Shown: positions 27,020-38,088 of the stretch, in pieces
Layout of the letters: each line of letters opens with the position of its first letter
Numbering within the stretch: position 1 is the stretch's first letter
From: an uncultured Chlorobiaceae bacterium
Lineage (GTDB): Bacteria > Bacteroidota > Chlorobiia > Chlorobiales > Chlorobiaceae
DNA: 57,305 nt
Direction: 5' to 3'
Assembly (NCBI GenBank): GCA_903840935.1
Contig: CAIMHT010000045.1
Location: 1 to 57,305, forward strand
Made by a program: the position numbers and the translations under genes
The notes under the pieces: model-generated
What the model saw: the letters and a program-made list of their open reading frames with translations, nothing else
The model's database searches: none
What the model was told of the DNA's origin: nothing

Positions 27020-28495
27020 AACAGCATCAGTTCCCATTCACTCCACATCCTCCTTGGCATTCCTCTCGATACTCCGCTGGGGATTGATGAGATGTGCAAA
27101 AGGCTCAGGCCGGTGCTCTATCCGGCACCGGAACTCTCACCACGGCTTGAACGCTTTTGCCGCGCCCTTGCCGACACCATGCACACTCTCGGGATTGTGG
27201 TACTTTCAGAAGAGCAAGCTGCGGGAGATGACGGACGTTTTGCTCCCGGTACCGTTATTCTTGCACCGGGCGTTTTCCCCGACAACTTGCTGGCCATCAA
27301 CCGGGTCACAACGCTTTACAACAACATTATTGTCGGCATTTACGACGAAGCGCCGCCGCTTACCCCAAACTCCCTGCCACAGAAGCGGCTCGACGCCATT
27401 GTGGGCCGACTTGCCCGCGACATGGTGCATATTCTCATCTTTGTGACCGACCGGTCGTGGAGCATCTGCACCATGAACGGCGGAGTGGTCACCTTCAATA
27501 CCCCGCTTCCTTTACCGGAAGATGTCCGAAACACGCTTGTACCCAAGCTCACGGCACAGGTTGTTCCGCCAAGGGGTGAGGATATTGACATGAAGCTGGG
27601 AACGATGAAGAGCGGAACAACAGAGTTCGAGAGTGTTGCACAGGATTTTCTTGAGTGCAGCGCCCTCTGGGGAGGCAACGCCTGCCTCCTGACGCATACC
27701 TCAACAGAGGGGCTCGAATACCGCAGCGACTTTTACAAGCGGATTGTTGCCCGCTATCTTGACCAGCGAAGCGGCATGAGCTACGGCTTCTTTGCCCGCC
27801 AGTTGCCGGTTTTTGTGCAACCCGCCATCATACTCGAAGAGCCGGAAGCGATGGACGAACATGTAGAGGTGAAGGCAGGGATGGTACGGGTACGTGTGAA
27901 GGGGCAAACCCTGCTCGTGCCGGTGCCGCAACTCCGCGTCATCACCACCCGGTCTGGATGCAAAAAAAATCATCTTGAAACAAAGAACGATCTGCTGGAG
28001 ATCGGGCTCATGCAAAACAACGGAAGGGGACGCGCATACCTCAAGACCCCGATGGGCTGCCCCCCGGAGGTTGTCGTTAAACCCTCCTTCGACACCCTCA
28101 CCATTCTGGCTCACGCTCTCGGTAATGCCCTGACGGCAAGTATCCTGATGAGACTTCAGCCTGAAGCGCGCTTCCCCCGCCATCTGGCCAGTTTCGGCGC
28201 GTCAATGACACACTGGCATGATTATCCGGAAAGCGGACTGCTGCCCGAGGGGTACCATCTGCACGGAGAAGAAAATCCGCCGGTCGCCTGCTCAACGCCG
28301 CAATCTGCGGCGTACAGCGTACTTGGAAAAATAGCCGCACTTGAAATTGCTCTCGAACAGGGAATGAACTACCGGGGAGATGTACATGTGGAACCAAGCC
28401 ACGGCACCAACATTGTCGGCATACTTTCACTGGCAGAGACGGCAAGGCTCATGAACCCTGCCCGCACTCCTGAGTTGCTTCACGAGGAGCCATAG
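27017..28495 (+). CDS. Conserved-looking protein of unknown function, 492 residues
   Basis: A long soluble protein starting from TTG 27017 inside a repeat; a later start at the ATG 27089 (MCKRLRPVLY) is possible. Stretches such as GTVILAPGVFPDNLLAINRV, FVTDRSWSICTMNGGVVTF, ECSALWGGNACLLTHTSTEG and a C-terminal VHVEPSHGTNIVGILSLAET read as a well-ordered globular protein. I do not recognise a family or catalytic motif; I think it is a lineage-specific conserved protein. No signal or membrane segment. Confidence 0.75.
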   Translation: MNSISSHSLHILLGIPLDTPLGIDEMCKRLRPVLYPAPELSPRLERFCRALADTMHTLGIVVLSEEQAAGDDGRFAPGTVILAPGVFPDNLLAINRVTTLYNNIIVGIYDEAPPLTPNSLPQKRLDAIVGRLARDMVHILIFVTDRSWSICTMNGGVVTFNTPLPLPEDVRNTLVPKLTAQVVPPRGEDIDMKLGTMKSGTTEFESVAQDFLECSALWGGNACLLTHTSTEGLEYRSDFYKRIVARYLDQRSGMSYGFFARQLPVFVQPAIILEEPEAMDEHVEVKAGMVRVRVKGQTLLVPVPQLRVITTRSGCKKNHLETKNDLLEIGLMQNNGRGRAYLKTPMGCPPEVVVKPSFDTLTILAHALGNALTASILMRLQPEARFPRHLASFGASMTHWHDYPESGLLPEGYHLHGEENPPVACSTPQSAAYSVLGKIAALEIALEQGMNYRGDVHVEPSHGTNIVGILSLAETARLMNPARTPELLHEEP

Positions 28496-28501
28496 AGGGT
28501 G

Positions 28502-29053
28502 CTACTCCTCCTCGACTCCACTCTCAATGTAAGGCCATTTCCCTTGCTTCATGAGAATCATCTCGACCAGCTCCCGCACACACCCTTTTCCACCCTCATA
28601 GCCCGAGATATAGCCTACCCGGTTCCGGAGATAATCCGCTCCGTCAATGGCGGTTGCGGGCAGGCCGACTTTTGCAAGCACCCCAATGTCACCGATATCA
28701 TCACCGATATAGGCGCACTCGTCATCGGCAAGATCGTGCCGCTGAAGAAATGCTTCGTAAGAGTAGAGGAGATTTTCACCGTTGAGGTAGAGATCCTGAA
28801 CCCCGAGCGCCTCAAGCAGGGGGCGGTACCCTTCGGCATCCCGTTCCGAGAGAACGGCAATATGCACACCCTGCTTCAGCGCCTCCTTGATGGCAACAGC
28901 ATCCCTGACCGAAATTGAACAGAGCTCTCCACCGTTCGAGTCAAAGGTAATCCTGCTGCCGTTCAGAACCCCGTCAACGGGAAACAAAAGCGCCCGGACA
29001 GCTTTAAGGGCAAGATCTATTCTTGACGTTGGATCAGCTTGCGATGGCTGCAT
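28502..29053 (-). CDS. KdsC-like HAD protein lacking the nucleophile Asp
   Basis: A 183-residue HAD protein next to kdsA. KdsC removes the phosphate of KDO-8-phosphate. Here motif I reads LLFPVDGVLNG: the first Asp of DxDGxL, the phosphorylated nucleophile, is Pro (codon CCC). Motif II Ser (LSERDAEG), the GKGCVRELVEMIL end region and the acidic motif AYIGDDIGDIGVLAKVGLP are kept. A catalytic KdsC activity is therefore doubtful unless another enzyme supplies it. I chose the ATG at 29051-29053; the open frame extends to 29119 and overlaps kdsA. Confidence 0.8.
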   Translation of the reverse strand: MQPSQADPTSRIDLALKAVRALLFPVDGVLNGSRITFDSNGGELCSISVRDAVAIKEALKQGVHIAVLSERDAEGYRPLLEALGVQDLYLNGENLLYSYEAFLQRHDLADDECAYIGDDIGDIGVLAKVGLPATAIDGADYLRNRVGYISGYEGGKGCVRELVEMILMKQGKWPYIESGVEEE

Positions 29054-29091
29054 ACCGAAATATTGAAACCCTTCCAAAATCGTATGATGTT

Positions 29092-29922
29092 TTAGAGTGA
29101 ATGAAGAGTGTGCACACACCGGTAAAGGTGGAGCAGTTGTTTGACCATCGTGCCGAAATCGGCCAGAGCGACCTGTGTGGTGGCATCCGAGAGCGCTTTC
29201 GGCGGATCGGGATGAATCTCAAAAAAGAGGCCATCTACACCAGCGGCAACCGCTGCACGGGCAAGAGGCATCACATACTGCCGTTCTCCGCCTGAAACTC
29301 CCTGGCCTGCTCCCGGCAGTTGCAGGCTGTGCGTCGCATCATAGAGCACCGGATAGCCCGATTCCGCCATTTTTGCCAGCCCCCTGAAATCGACAACAAG
29401 GTTGTGATAGCCAAAGCTTGACCCCCTTTCGGTCAGCATCACCCGCCGGTTGCCGGTCTGGAAAACCTTGTCTGCAGCGAGCACCATATCCTCAGGGGCC
29501 ATAAACTGCCCCTTCTTGATATTGACTGCAAGACCGCTCTCTCCGGCAGCCACCAGAAGCTCCGTCTGACGGCAGAGAAATGCCGGAATCTGCAGCACGT
29601 CAACATAGCGAGCCGCAAGGGTAACATCCTTTGTTTCATGCACATCGGTAATCACCGGCATGTCATAGCCCTGGCGAATTTCGGCAAGCACTTCGAGCGC
29701 CTCGACATCGCCGATACCGGTGAAAGAGGAGCCGGATGTTCGATTTGCCTTGCGGTAAGAGCCCTTGAAAATAAAACGAACACCCTCCTGCCGGCTTATG
29801 CGCTGCAACTCTTCGGCTGTCTGCAGAGCCATGGCCCGGCTTTCGATCACACAGGGGCCCGCGATAAACAGCGGAGTACTGTCGTCAGGAACAGAGAGTG
29901 CGCCAATTAAGAACTTTTCCAC
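29092..29922 (-). CDS. kdsA: 3-deoxy-8-phosphooctulonate (KDO-8-P) synthase
   Basis: KdsA condenses PEP with arabinose-5-phosphate to KDO-8-phosphate for the lipopolysaccharide core. The 276-residue protein has [58 protein letters not shown] and [13 protein letters not shown], then [16 protein letters not shown]. The Asn in the NR(TSGSSF) area and the PCVIESR Cys place it with metal-dependent or independent forms that I cannot separate here. It is followed by the KdsC-like gene. Confidence 0.97.
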   Translation of the reverse strand: MEKFLIGALSVPDDSTPLFIAGPCVIESRAMALQTAEELQRISRQEGVRFIFKGSYRKANRTSGSSFTGIGDVEALEVLAEIRQGYDMPVITDVHETKDVTLAARYVDVLQIPAFLCRQTELLVAAGESGLAVNIKKGQFMAPEDMVLAADKVFQTGNRRVMLTERGSSFGYHNLVVDFRGLAKMAESGYPVLYDATHSLQLPGAGQGVSGGERQYVMPLARAAVAAGVDGLFFEIHPDPPKALSDATTQVALADFGTMVKQLLHLYRCVHTLHSL

Positions 29923-30042
29923 CTTATTATCCGTTACTTTTTTTTTGTCATTGAATAGGTACCGATGATGACTTTAATGTTTTAGTGCTTAAATTTACAA
30001 CAATAATTCTTATTCACACTCCGTAATCAAACGCTAAACAGT

Positions 30043-31365
30043 ATGAGCATCGCCGACACGAAACAACGGCTTGAGGAGATAGAAAAACAGCTCGCGAACC
30101 TCATCGAAGAACAGACCGTCATCAAGGCAAAATGGGAGAGCGAAAAGGAGCTGATACAGTCATCACGCAGCCTGAAATCGCAGCTCGAAGAGCTTCGGGT
30201 GCAGGCCGAGGAGTTTGAGCGGCAGGGCGACTACGGCAAGGTGGCCGAAATCCGTTATGGCAAAACCGTCGCCATTGAGCGCCAGATCGAAGAGAACCGC
30301 CTGAAAATCGAAGCGAAAAAGGCCTCGGGAGACCTGATCATGAAAGAGGAGATCGACGCTGAAGATATTGCCGATATTGTCTCAAAATGGACCGGCATTC
30401 CCCTCAGCAAAATGCTCCAGTCGGACCGCCAGAAGCTGCTGCTTATCGAAGAGGAGTTGCACAAGCGGGTGATCGGCCAGGAGGAGGCCGTCACGGCGGT
30501 CAGCGAAGCGGTCAAACGCTCGAGGGCAGGCATGGGTGACGACAAGCGGCCAATCGGCTCCTTTATCTTCCTTGGTCCAACAGGTGTCGGAAAAACCGAG
30601 CTTGCCCGCACCCTGGCCGACTATCTTTTTGACGACGAAGAGGCCATGATACGCATCGACATGAGCGAATACATGGAGTCACATACCGTCAGCCGTCTGG
30701 TGGGTGCCCCTCCGGGCTACGTCGGCTATGAAGAGGGTGGGCAGCTCACCGAAGCGGTGCGCCGCAAACCCTTTGCCGTTGTGCTGCTCGACGAAATCGA
30801 GAAAGCACACCCCGACGTATTCAACATCCTTTTGCAGATTCTTGATGACGGACGCCTGACCGACAGCAAGGGACGGACGGTGAACTTCAAAAACACCATC
30901 ATCATCATGACGAGCAACATCGGTGCCCAGCTCATCCAGTCGGAAATGGAGCTGATGGATGGTATGAACCGCGATGTCATGCTCTCCGGCCTTCAGGAAA
31001 AACTCTTCCTGCTCCTGAAGCAGAAGGTAAAGCCCGAGTTTCTCAACCGCATTGACGAGGTTATCCTCTTCACGCCACTCACACGTGAAGACTTGAAAAA
31101 AATTGTTCTGATCCAGTTCGATCGAATCAAAGCGACAGCATTGCGGCAGCGCATCAACCTCACCATCTCTGAAGCGGCCATCCAGTGGTTTGCCAATGCA
31201 GGCTTCGATCCGGCCTTCGGAGCCCGGCCACTCAAACGGGTGATGCAGCGAAAAATCACCAACCGTCTGTCAGCGCTCATTCTTTCGGGTGAAATAGGGG
31301 AGGGAGAAGAGGTGGCCATCGACATGACCGACGGCGAACTTTCCATTATGAAAGCCGTCGACTGA
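30043..31365 (+). CDS. Short ClpB-like AAA+ ATPase with only the second ATPase domain
   Basis: A 440-residue protein that matches the C-terminal half of ClpB. It begins with coiled-coil sequence like the end of the M domain ([19 protein letters not shown] and [13 protein letters not shown]), then the linker [14 protein letters not shown], then NBD2 with Walker [37 protein letters not shown], Walker [21 protein letters not shown], sensor 1 MTSNIGAQ and the FGARPLKR sensor 2. The N domain and NBD1 are absent and not hidden upstream. It may work alone or join a full-length ClpB elsewhere. It overlaps nagZ by one base (TGATG). Confidence 0.88.
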   Translation: MSIADTKQRLEEIEKQLANLIEEQTVIKAKWESEKELIQSSRSLKSQLEELRVQAEEFERQGDYGKVAEIRYGKTVAIERQIEENRLKIEAKKASGDLIMKEEIDAEDIADIVSKWTGIPLSKMLQSDRQKLLLIEEELHKRVIGQEEAVTAVSEAVKRSRAGMGDDKRPIGSFIFLGPTGVGKTELARTLADYLFDDEEAMIRIDMSEYMESHTVSRLVGAPPGYVGYEEGGQLTEAVRRKPFAVVLLDEIEKAHPDVFNILLQILDDGRLTDSKGRTVNFKNTIIIMTSNIGAQLIQSEMELMDGMNRDVMLSGLQEKLFLLLKQKVKPEFLNRIDEVILFTPLTREDLKKIVLIQFDRIKATALRQRINLTISEAAIQWFANAGFDPAFGARPLKRVMQRKITNRLSALILSGEIGEGEEVAIDMTDGELSIMKAVD

Positions 31366-32555
31366 TGCCGAAAAAACTTCTACAGGAAAGAGAAAACAGG
31401 CCGCCCGAGCATTTCATGAAACGCTGCCGCATGAAAAAACAATCGCGTGTGCTGGCTGCACTGTTGCTCCTCACCCTTCTTAGCCTGCCCGCACAAGCCA
31501 CAAAGAAAACCGACAGCCTCGCCGTTAAAATTGGACAGATGCTCATGATCGGCTTTCGGGGAGTCAGCCTTGCCGATGCTCCCCAAATCGCGGCAGACAT
31601 TTGTGAGCGCGATATCGGCGGAGTGGTGCTTTTCGACTACGACGTCCCCTCGCACTCTCCATCAAGGAACATCAGCAACCCGGAGCAGCTCGCCCGCCTG
31701 ACGCAGGAGTTGCAGAAGATGAGCAAGATTCCGCTCCTGATTGCCATCGACCAGGAGGGCGGAAAAGTCAACCGCCTGAAACCGGCCAGAGGATTTCCTC
31801 CCAGCATGTCGGCACAACATCTTGGAGAACTCAACAATCCGGACAGCACTCGCACCGCAGCCCTGCAATGCGCCCGAACGCTGAAGGCGATGCACATCAA
31901 CCTCAATCTTGCCCCCGTGGCCGACCTGAACGTCAACCCTGACAATCCGGTCATCGGCAAACTTGGCCGCAGCTTTTCAGCCGACCCCGTCGTCGTCATC
32001 AGCAACATCGCCCTCACTTGCAGTGCATACCGTGAGGAGGGCATTATTGCGACGCTGAAACACTTTCCCGGCCATGGCAGTTCTACCACCGACACCCATC
32101 GCGACTTTACCGACATCACCGGAAGCTGGACGGAAAAAGAGCTGGAGCCCTACCTCGCCCTCATTGCTGCAGGCTATCACGACCCCGTCATGACCGCACA
32201 TGTCTTCAATGGCAAGCTCGACCCCCTCTATCCGGCAACACTTTCGAAGTCAATTCTCGACGGGATGCTCCGTGGAAAGCTCGGCTTCACGGGAGTGATT
32301 ATAAGCGATGACATGCAGATGAAAGCCATTGCCGACCATTACGGCCTTGAAACCGCCATCCAGTTGGCCATTGAGGCGGGTGTCGATATACTGCTCTTTG
32401 GAAACAACACCGCTTATGATCCAGAGATTGCCTCAAAAGCGACCACCATCATTCGTTCGCTACTGCAAAAAAAGATTATTACCGAAAAGCGCATTGACCG
32501 CTCATACCACAGAATCATGGAACTCAAAAAACGTTACCAGATCGACCAAACATGA
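31365..32555 (+). CDS. nagZ: GH3 beta-N-acetylhexosaminidase (NagZ-like), exported
   Basis: A GH3 enzyme that removes N-acetylglucosamine from muropeptides. It has [22 protein letters not shown], the substrate and acid/base loop [18 protein letters not shown] and the nucleophile segment [12 protein letters not shown]. An N-terminal hydrophobic stretch ([19 protein letters not shown]) marks a signal peptide, so this one acts in the periplasm, unlike cytoplasmic E. coli NagZ. The frame opens at 31365, but starts at 31416 or 31431 give a more normal signal peptide. It overlaps sixA by four bases. Confidence 0.9.
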   Translation: MPKKLLQERENRPPEHFMKRCRMKKQSRVLAALLLLTLLSLPAQATKKTDSLAVKIGQMLMIGFRGVSLADAPQIAADICERDIGGVVLFDYDVPSHSPSRNISNPEQLARLTQELQKMSKIPLLIAIDQEGGKVNRLKPARGFPPSMSAQHLGELNNPDSTRTAALQCARTLKAMHINLNLAPVADLNVNPDNPVIGKLGRSFSADPVVVISNIALTCSAYREEGIIATLKHFPGHGSSTTDTHRDFTDITGSWTEKELEPYLALIAAGYHDPVMTAHVFNGKLDPLYPATLSKSILDGMLRGKLGFTGVIISDDMQMKAIADHYGLETAIQLAIEAGVDILLFGNNTAYDPEIASKATTIIRSLLQKKIITEKRIDRSYHRIMELKKRYQIDQT

Positions 32556-33046
32556 AAACCATCTACCTTGTCCGTCACGCCAAATCAGACTGGGGAAACG
32601 CCAATACCGGCGATTTCGACCGGACGCTGAACGCTCGTGGCATGAAAGCAGCACCCTTCATGGCTGCCCTGCTGAAGAAAAAAGGGATTCTCCCTGATCT
32701 GATTATTTCAAGCCCCGCAACAAGGGCGCTCACTACGGCAGAGCTTTTCTGTGATACGCTCGACTACCCGGCGGAGAAAATCAAGCCGCGCATTGAGGTC
32801 TACCGGGGAGGAGTGCTTGACCTGCTCAAAATCGTCCAGCAGATCCCCGACACCTGCGAGTCAGCCATGCTTTTCGGCCACAACCCGACGCTGACTGAGT
32901 TTTCAAACCTGCTTGCCGGAAGTTACATCGAAAATGTGGCAACCTGCGGAGTGGTCAAAATTGAGCTTGATATCGAGTCGTGGAAGAGTGCAAATCCTGA
33001 TGGTGGCAAACTGGCCTGGTACGATTTTCCCAAAAAGCACCAGTAG
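32552..33046 (+). CDS. sixA: Phosphohistidine phosphatase SixA-like
   Basis: A 164-residue histidine phosphatase opening [16 protein letters not shown] (RHAKS motif), with [17 protein letters not shown] and the second His in [13 protein letters not shown]. This is the SixA branch of the histidine phosphatase family, which removes phosphate from phosphohistidine in HPt domains or PTS proteins. Its ATG overlaps the nagZ stop by four bases, so the two are co-translated. Confidence 0.9.
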   Translation: MKTIYLVRHAKSDWGNANTGDFDRTLNARGMKAAPFMAALLKKKGILPDLIISSPATRALTTAELFCDTLDYPAEKIKPRIEVYRGGVLDLLKIVQQIPDTCESAMLFGHNPTLTEFSNLLAGSYIENVATCGVVKIELDIESWKSANPDGGKLAWYDFPKKHQ

Positions 33047-33050
33047 AGGC

Positions 33051-34052
33051 TCAGTCGCGCTCCTGTTTCGGGTCGCGGGTCATAAGATCAAAAATCGCCT
33101 GCTGGACCGGCTTTTGCTGAAAAAGCATCTCGTAGACGGCCCGGGTGATGGGCATATCGACGCCGACAGAGCAGCTCAGCTCATAAACAGCCCTCGAACT
33201 GTGCACACCTTCGGCAATCATGTTCATCTGACTGATAACCTCATCAAGCGAGCGACCCCGCCCGATCTCCTCACCAACATAGCGGTTTCGGCTGTGACGG
33301 CTCAGGCAGGTGACCACAAGATCACCAATCCCGGCAAGACCGGAGATAGTAAGGGCCTCGCCCCCAAGCTTGATGCAGAGCCTTGAAATTTCAGCCATCC
33401 CGCGGGTAATGATTGCCGCCTTGGCATTGTCGCCGAATCCTATGCCGTCCGAGATTCCCGCCGCAATGGCAATAATATTCTTGACCGAACCGGCAATTTC
33501 AACCCCGATGATATCGGTATTGACATAGACGCGGAACATGCTTGTATGAAAAACCTCCTGCACCTGTTCAGCCGTAGCAAGCGAGAAAGAGGATGCCACA
33601 ACGGTGGTAGGTTGCTCCTTTGAGACCTCCTCGGCATGACTCGGGCCGTAGAGCGCCGCAACCTGTGATGGTAACAGGCCGGGAAGCACTTCAAGCAGCA
33701 CCTCCGACATACGCTTGCCCGTCCCGATCTCAATCCCCTTGGCCACATTAACCAGAATTTTTCCGCTCAAATCAAGAACACGAAAACCGAGTATGGTTTC
33801 CCGCAACGCCTGAGACGGCACAGCAGTAACAATCATCTCAGACCAGCAGACAAGCTCCTCCAGATGGGGAGCTATCTGCAAGCTCGCAGGAAAAGGAACT
33901 CCCTTAAGATAACGGCGGTTTTCACGCTCAAGGCTGAGCGTTGCGGCAAATTCTGGGCGATGTGCCCAGAGACGAACCTCATGCCCTTTTTTCGCAAGCA
34001 GCACCGCAAGGGTGGTTCCCCAGCTTCCCGCCCCCAGTACAGCAATATTCAT
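33051..34052 (-). CDS. gpsA: Glycerol-3-phosphate dehydrogenase [NAD(P)+]
   Basis: GpsA reduces dihydroxyacetone phosphate to sn-glycerol-3-phosphate for phospholipid synthesis. The 333-residue protein has [37 protein letters not shown], the catalytic Lys segment [35 protein letters not shown] and a GxxVxG-type VGEEIGRG. It starts 16 bases after plsY stops on the same strand, and both supply the first lipid acylation step. Confidence 0.97.
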   Translation of the reverse strand: MNIAVLGAGSWGTTLAVLLAKKGHEVRLWAHRPEFAATLSLERENRRYLKGVPFPASLQIAPHLEELVCWSEMIVTAVPSQALRETILGFRVLDLSGKILVNVAKGIEIGTGKRMSEVLLEVLPGLLPSQVAALYGPSHAEEVSKEQPTTVVASSFSLATAEQVQEVFHTSMFRVYVNTDIIGVEIAGSVKNIIAIAAGISDGIGFGDNAKAAIITRGMAEISRLCIKLGGEALTISGLAGIGDLVVTCLSRHSRNRYVGEEIGRGRSLDEVISQMNMIAEGVHSSRAVYELSCSVGVDMPITRAVYEMLFQQKPVQQAIFDLMTRDPKQERD

Positions 34053-34068
34053 GGATGTATGAAGTGGC

Positions 34069-34782
34069 TCAATGCTTTTTTCCGAAGGTAATACGACTCT
34101 CTGTACCTGAAATCAATCTTCTGATGTTGGTACGGTGCGTATAGAGAATTCCAAGCGCAACAACAAGCCCGAAAATCATGAGGTGATAATCGAGACTGTC
34201 GTGAATGGAGAACGGTTGCCCGAAGAGCCCGACATAGTAATCGAGACCGGCGCCAAGCTCAAAAATATATTTACGAACGGCAATAATCAGCGGAAAGGCG
34301 ATGGCCGCAAGCATAGAGGCAACAGAGACGTGGCGCGAAAGATAGACCGTCAGCAAAAAAATACCCACAACCATCAACATGCTTACCGGGGCAATCCCGA
34401 TCAGCATACCGGCGGCGGTACTCACCCCCTTGCCTCCCTTGAATCCGGCAAAGAGGGTAAAGACGTGGCCAATCACCGCGCTCATACCCGCAAGCAGACG
34501 CAAGGCAACCTCATTCATGTCAGGAAAGGCGCCAATCGGGTGGTGGCGAAAAAAGGCAACAACCGATACCGCCGCAACAACGCCCTTGACAATATCAATC
34601 AGGGTTACAATAAGGCCGGGCTTCCAGCCAAGCACCCTGAAGGCATTGGTGCCCCCGGCATTGCCGCTGCCAAAGTTCCGGATGTCAATCCCCTTGAGCA
34701 TCTTTCCCGCCATGAGGCTGGTAGGAATAGATCCGATGATGTAGCTCACCGCCAAAATGGCCAGTAACGTCAGCATAAGCAC
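34069..34782 (-). CDS. plsY: Acyl-phosphate:glycerol-3-phosphate acyltransferase PlsY
   Basis: A 237-residue membrane enzyme that acylates glycerol-3-phosphate with acyl-phosphate. It has [35 protein letters not shown] (conserved loop), [20 protein letters not shown] and a third cytosolic-type loop. About five to seven membrane segments are visible. It is somewhat longer than the usual 200 residues because of an insertion around residue 150-190. Coupled with gpsA. Confidence 0.95.
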   Translation of the reverse strand: MLMLTLLAILAVSYIIGSIPTSLMAGKMLKGIDIRNFGSGNAGGTNAFRVLGWKPGLIVTLIDIVKGVVAAVSVVAFFRHHPIGAFPDMNEVALRLLAGMSAVIGHVFTLFAGFKGGKGVSTAAGMLIGIAPVSMLMVVGIFLLTVYLSRHVSVASMLAAIAFPLIIAVRKYIFELGAGLDYYVGLFGQPFSIHDSLDYHLMIFGLVVALGILYTHRTNIRRLISGTESRITFGKKH

Positions 34783-34818
34783 CCCTGATTATTGCTCTGT
34801 TTCAACAAAAAAAGAAGA

Positions 34819-35808
34819 TCAAACTCTGGAGACAACCCCTATAATGTACGCATTTTCCTGTCTGGATTTCAAGGTTGCGACCACCCGATCAGCCGCATTT
34901 TTTTCCACAACCATCACCAACCCCAACCCAAGATTAAAGGTTCTCCGCATATCCTCTTCAGGCACGCCCCCTGCCTGACGAATGATATCAAAAATCAGCG
35001 ATTCCGGCCATGCATCCCACGCAACATCAAGCCTCAGCCCTTCAGGCACAATGCGCATGGTATTGCCCATCAGCCCGCCACCGGTAATGTGAGAAAGCCC
35101 CCTGATATCGGGCGAACCAAAGAAAGGCTCAATCAAAGAGAGATAGGAGCGATGCACCTTCAGCAGCTCCTCGCCAATGGTTCCCTCAAGGCCCGAAACC
35201 CTCTCCTGCATTCTCCCCTCAAGCACTTTCCGAGCCAGCGAGTAGCCGTTGGTATGCAGGCCGCTGGACGCAATCCCGATGAGCACATCGCCCTCCCGGA
35301 TGGCCGAGCCGTTGATGATTTTTTCATGATCCACAACCCCGACAATAGAGCCTGCAAGGTCAAAATCCCGTTCCTGATAGAGGCCCGGCATCTCCGCCGT
35401 TTCACCGCCAATCAAGGCACAGCCATTTTCACGGCAGGCATTGACCATACCGGTCACCACCGCAGCGGCAATGGCAGGAGTCAATTTTCCACAGGCATAG
35501 TAATCCAGAAAGAAGAGCGGTTTTGCGCCGCAGACCAGAATATCGTTCACACAATGGTTGACCAGACAGGAACCGACCGTCTCATACTGGCCCAGCTCAA
35601 TGGCAATCTTCAGTTTTGTGCCAACACCGTCAATGCTGCTGACCAGCACCGGTTTTTTGTATGCAGAAAAATCAGGCAGAAAAAAACCGCCGAACGCGCC
35701 AATATCGGTGATGACGCCGGGAGTAAATGTCTGGCGAACCTGGGGCTTGATCATGCGGACAAACTCTTCACCCGCACCAATATCAACTCCAGCTTTTTTA
35801 TAGTCCAT
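34819..35808 (-). CDS. purM: Phosphoribosylformylglycinamidine cyclo-ligase
   Basis: PurM closes FGAM to AIR in purine synthesis using ATP. The 329-residue protein has [59 protein letters not shown] and [11 protein letters not shown], all PurM hallmarks. Its start lies 44 bases after lysC stops on the same strand. Confidence 0.97.
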   Translation of the reverse strand: MDYKKAGVDIGAGEEFVRMIKPQVRQTFTPGVITDIGAFGGFFLPDFSAYKKPVLVSSIDGVGTKLKIAIELGQYETVGSCLVNHCVNDILVCGAKPLFFLDYYACGKLTPAIAAAVVTGMVNACRENGCALIGGETAEMPGLYQERDFDLAGSIVGVVDHEKIINGSAIREGDVLIGIASSGLHTNGYSLARKVLEGRMQERVSGLEGTIGEELLKVHRSYLSLIEPFFGSPDIRGLSHITGGGLMGNTMRIVPEGLRLDVAWDAWPESLIFDIIRQAGGVPEEDMRRTFNLGLGLVMVVEKNAADRVVATLKSRQENAYIIGVVSRV

Positions 35809-35852
35809 GGGTACAGTACCTTTTTATTATCGACAATTAAAACTTGCAGACA

Positions 35853-37268
35853 CTACCGACTCCCTGCCGGTGTTTCAAAAATACCCTCATCCTGCCTGTT
35901 GGAAAAAAACTCCCGGTGCAGATTGTTGACCGCTGTAACCACCTCGGGCTCCTCAACCACAAAGCCGACATTGATCTCCGACGCGCCCTGTGAAATCATG
36001 CGGAGATTGACATCCTTCAAGGCGCTGAAAATCCGCCCCGCAACCCCGCGCGACATGCGAAGATTATCACCGACAACGCTGATAGTGGCCACACCATGCT
36101 CCAGATCAACCTCGCCAAGCCCCTTCAGCTCCCCGATAAGCTCATCACTGAAGCTCTTTTCATCAACCGTCAACGAAACCGAAACCTCGCTGGTGGCAAT
36201 CATCTCAACCGATACACCGTAACGGGCATAAACATCAAACAACTCCTTCATAAAGCCATGCCGACCGAACATCCGGTTTGAGCGCACATTGATAATGCAC
36301 TGCCCCTTTTTGACCGCAATCGACTTCACCAGCCCCTCATAACTCATCCCCGAAAGCCGCTCGGCATCATTGGTGATAATAGTGCCTTTGGCATCAGGAT
36401 GCAATGAATTGAGCACATAGACCGGAATATTTTTCTGCACCGCCGGAGCAATGGTATCAGGGTGGAGCACCTTTGCGCCAAGGTAGGCAAGCTCCGCCGC
36501 CTCCGAAAAGGTCATCACCCTGATGCTTCTCGCTTCGGGCACCAGACGCGGATCGCAGGTCATGACGCCATCAACGTCCGTCCAGATCTCTATCGCCTCC
36601 TCATTGAGCCATGAACCAAGCAGCGCCGCCGAAAAATCGGAACCACCCCGGCCAAGCGTCGTCGTCCGGCCATCCTGCGTTGAACCAATATAACCCTGCG
36701 TCACAACGGTCGTGCCGCCTTCAAGCAGCGGGCGGATAATGCGACTCACGCGCGCTTCGCACACCTCCTGCAGGGGACGGGCAAACCCAAAATTGTCATC
36801 AGTAATCATCACCGTCCGAACATCCACCCACGCAGCCTTGTGCCCCAGCTCCTTCATGGCCGCAGCAAAGACAGTGGTAGAAAAGAGTTCACCGAAGGAG
36901 CAGAACATATCCCTCGAACGCTCCGTCAACTCGCCAACAATATCAACACCCTTGATCAGCATTTCAAGCCGACCGGCAAGCTCTTCTATTTTAACCGCAA
37001 GTTCCACCTTCAGCTCCCCATCCTTGATCAGCTCATCGAGCAGATCGAGGTGAAAGTGGCGCACCTCACCAGCAAGAGCCATCGCCTCATCAAGAGCACT
37101 GCGCCCGGAGGCATCGGCAATGCGCACCAGTTTGTTGGTAATGCCACTGCACGCGCTCAGCACCACCAGAGGCACCCGCGTCTGCTCTTTTCTCGCCACA
37201 ATGGAGATAGCCTGCCGCATGGCCTGGGCTGTGCCCACGGAAGTTCCCCCGAATTTCATCACCGCCAT
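35853..37268 (-). CDS. lysC: Aspartate kinase with two ACT domains
   Basis: Phosphorylates aspartate at the head of the Lys/Thr/Met pathway. From the ATG at 37266-37268 the protein has 471 residues: [39 protein letters not shown] (substrate loop), [13 protein letters not shown] and [17 protein letters not shown] in the kinase half. The C-terminal regulatory part has ACT segments around [18 protein letters not shown] and [20 protein letters not shown], which suggests feedback control by an end-product amino acid. The frame is open to 37397, but MAVMKFGG is the family start. Confidence 0.95.
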   Translation of the reverse strand: MAVMKFGGTSVGTAQAMRQAISIVARKEQTRVPLVVLSACSGITNKLVRIADASGRSALDEAMALAGEVRHFHLDLLDELIKDGELKVELAVKIEELAGRLEMLIKGVDIVGELTERSRDMFCSFGELFSTTVFAAAMKELGHKAAWVDVRTVMITDDNFGFARPLQEVCEARVSRIIRPLLEGGTTVVTQGYIGSTQDGRTTTLGRGGSDFSAALLGSWLNEEAIEIWTDVDGVMTCDPRLVPEARSIRVMTFSEAAELAYLGAKVLHPDTIAPAVQKNIPVYVLNSLHPDAKGTIITNDAERLSGMSYEGLVKSIAVKKGQCIINVRSNRMFGRHGFMKELFDVYARYGVSVEMIATSEVSVSLTVDEKSFSDELIGELKGLGEVDLEHGVATISVVGDNLRMSRGVAGRIFSALKDVNLRMISQGASEINVGFVVEEPEVVTAVNNLHREFFSNRQDEGIFETPAGSR

Positions 37269-37376
37269 ATCTTCACTCGAATAATTTAATGTAGTATCTT
37301 GACTCTTGAGTTGTTTCGCCCGCTTCTTTTCAACGGAAGCCCGGCATTGGTTTTTCTTCTCAAAAAAAACAGAACA

Positions 37377-38000
37377 ATGACTCTCATGCAGCAACAATCC
37401 CGCCCGCCTTCATCACGGAGCCCGCAGGGCAGAACGGCCCTGCTCCTCTGCACCATCATCGGAATGGTAATCGGCGTTACCGGCTGCCAAAGCTACTGGA
37501 GCGACTCGGCAGGATACCGTATGGAGAGCAAATATAGTTTAAAAAACAGAAAATCGCATATCTCCTGCCGCCCGGAAGGCCGCAACTCAGCCCTCACCTG
37601 CGCCCTGCCGCTGAAGGTGACGCCGCAGTCGCTCGACCAGCTCTTTTCATCCATAGAAGAATCCCTCGGCACCCGCTACCGCTACGGCGGAGCCTCACCG
37701 GATGGGTTCGACTGCTCAGGGCTGGTACTCTACCTCTACGGGAAAAACTTCCGGATGATTTTGCCACGCACCGCCAGCGAACTTGCCACGCTCGGCACCA
37801 TTGTACCCAAAAACAACCTGCTCCCCGGTGACCTTGTTTTTTTCAGCAACGCAGGGAGCACCATCGACCACGTCGGCATCGTTACCAGCCACGAGAGCTT
37901 TGCCCATGCGGCACGAAACGGCGTCAAGCTCAGCCACCTCTACGAAAGCTACTACGACAGCCATTTCGCCTTTGCCGAACGCCTCATCACAACCGAGTAA
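37377..38000 (+). CDS. NlpC/P60 family lipoprotein
   Basis: A 207-residue lipoprotein (lipobox VTGC) with a C-terminal NlpC/P60 Cys peptidase: catalytic Cys in [26 protein letters not shown], His in [11 protein letters not shown] and HAARNGVKL. Such enzymes cut the D-Glu-mDAP bond of murein stem peptides. The lipobox predicts a membrane-attached periplasmic place. I chose the ATG at 37377; the open frame starts at 37299 but lacks a better signal. It is transcribed divergently from lysC. Confidence 0.92.
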   Translation: MTLMQQQSRPPSSRSPQGRTALLLCTIIGMVIGVTGCQSYWSDSAGYRMESKYSLKNRKSHISCRPEGRNSALTCALPLKVTPQSLDQLFSSIEESLGTRYRYGGASPDGFDCSGLVLYLYGKNFRMILPRTASELATLGTIVPKNNLLPGDLVFFSNAGSTIDHVGIVTSHESFAHAARNGVKLSHLYESYYDSHFAFAERLITTE

Positions 38001-38088
38001 GCACACTGCGTGGCATCCATCTCAACTTTGCCGGAGGAAATCAGTATATTATGGGACAAACCATTTACATAACTGCCAGACCCATTTT

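Noticed and set aside
34792..36222. Plus-strand ORF of 476 codons opposite purM and lysC
   Set aside because: Antisense shadow across two recognised genes, with no ribosome site or known motif.
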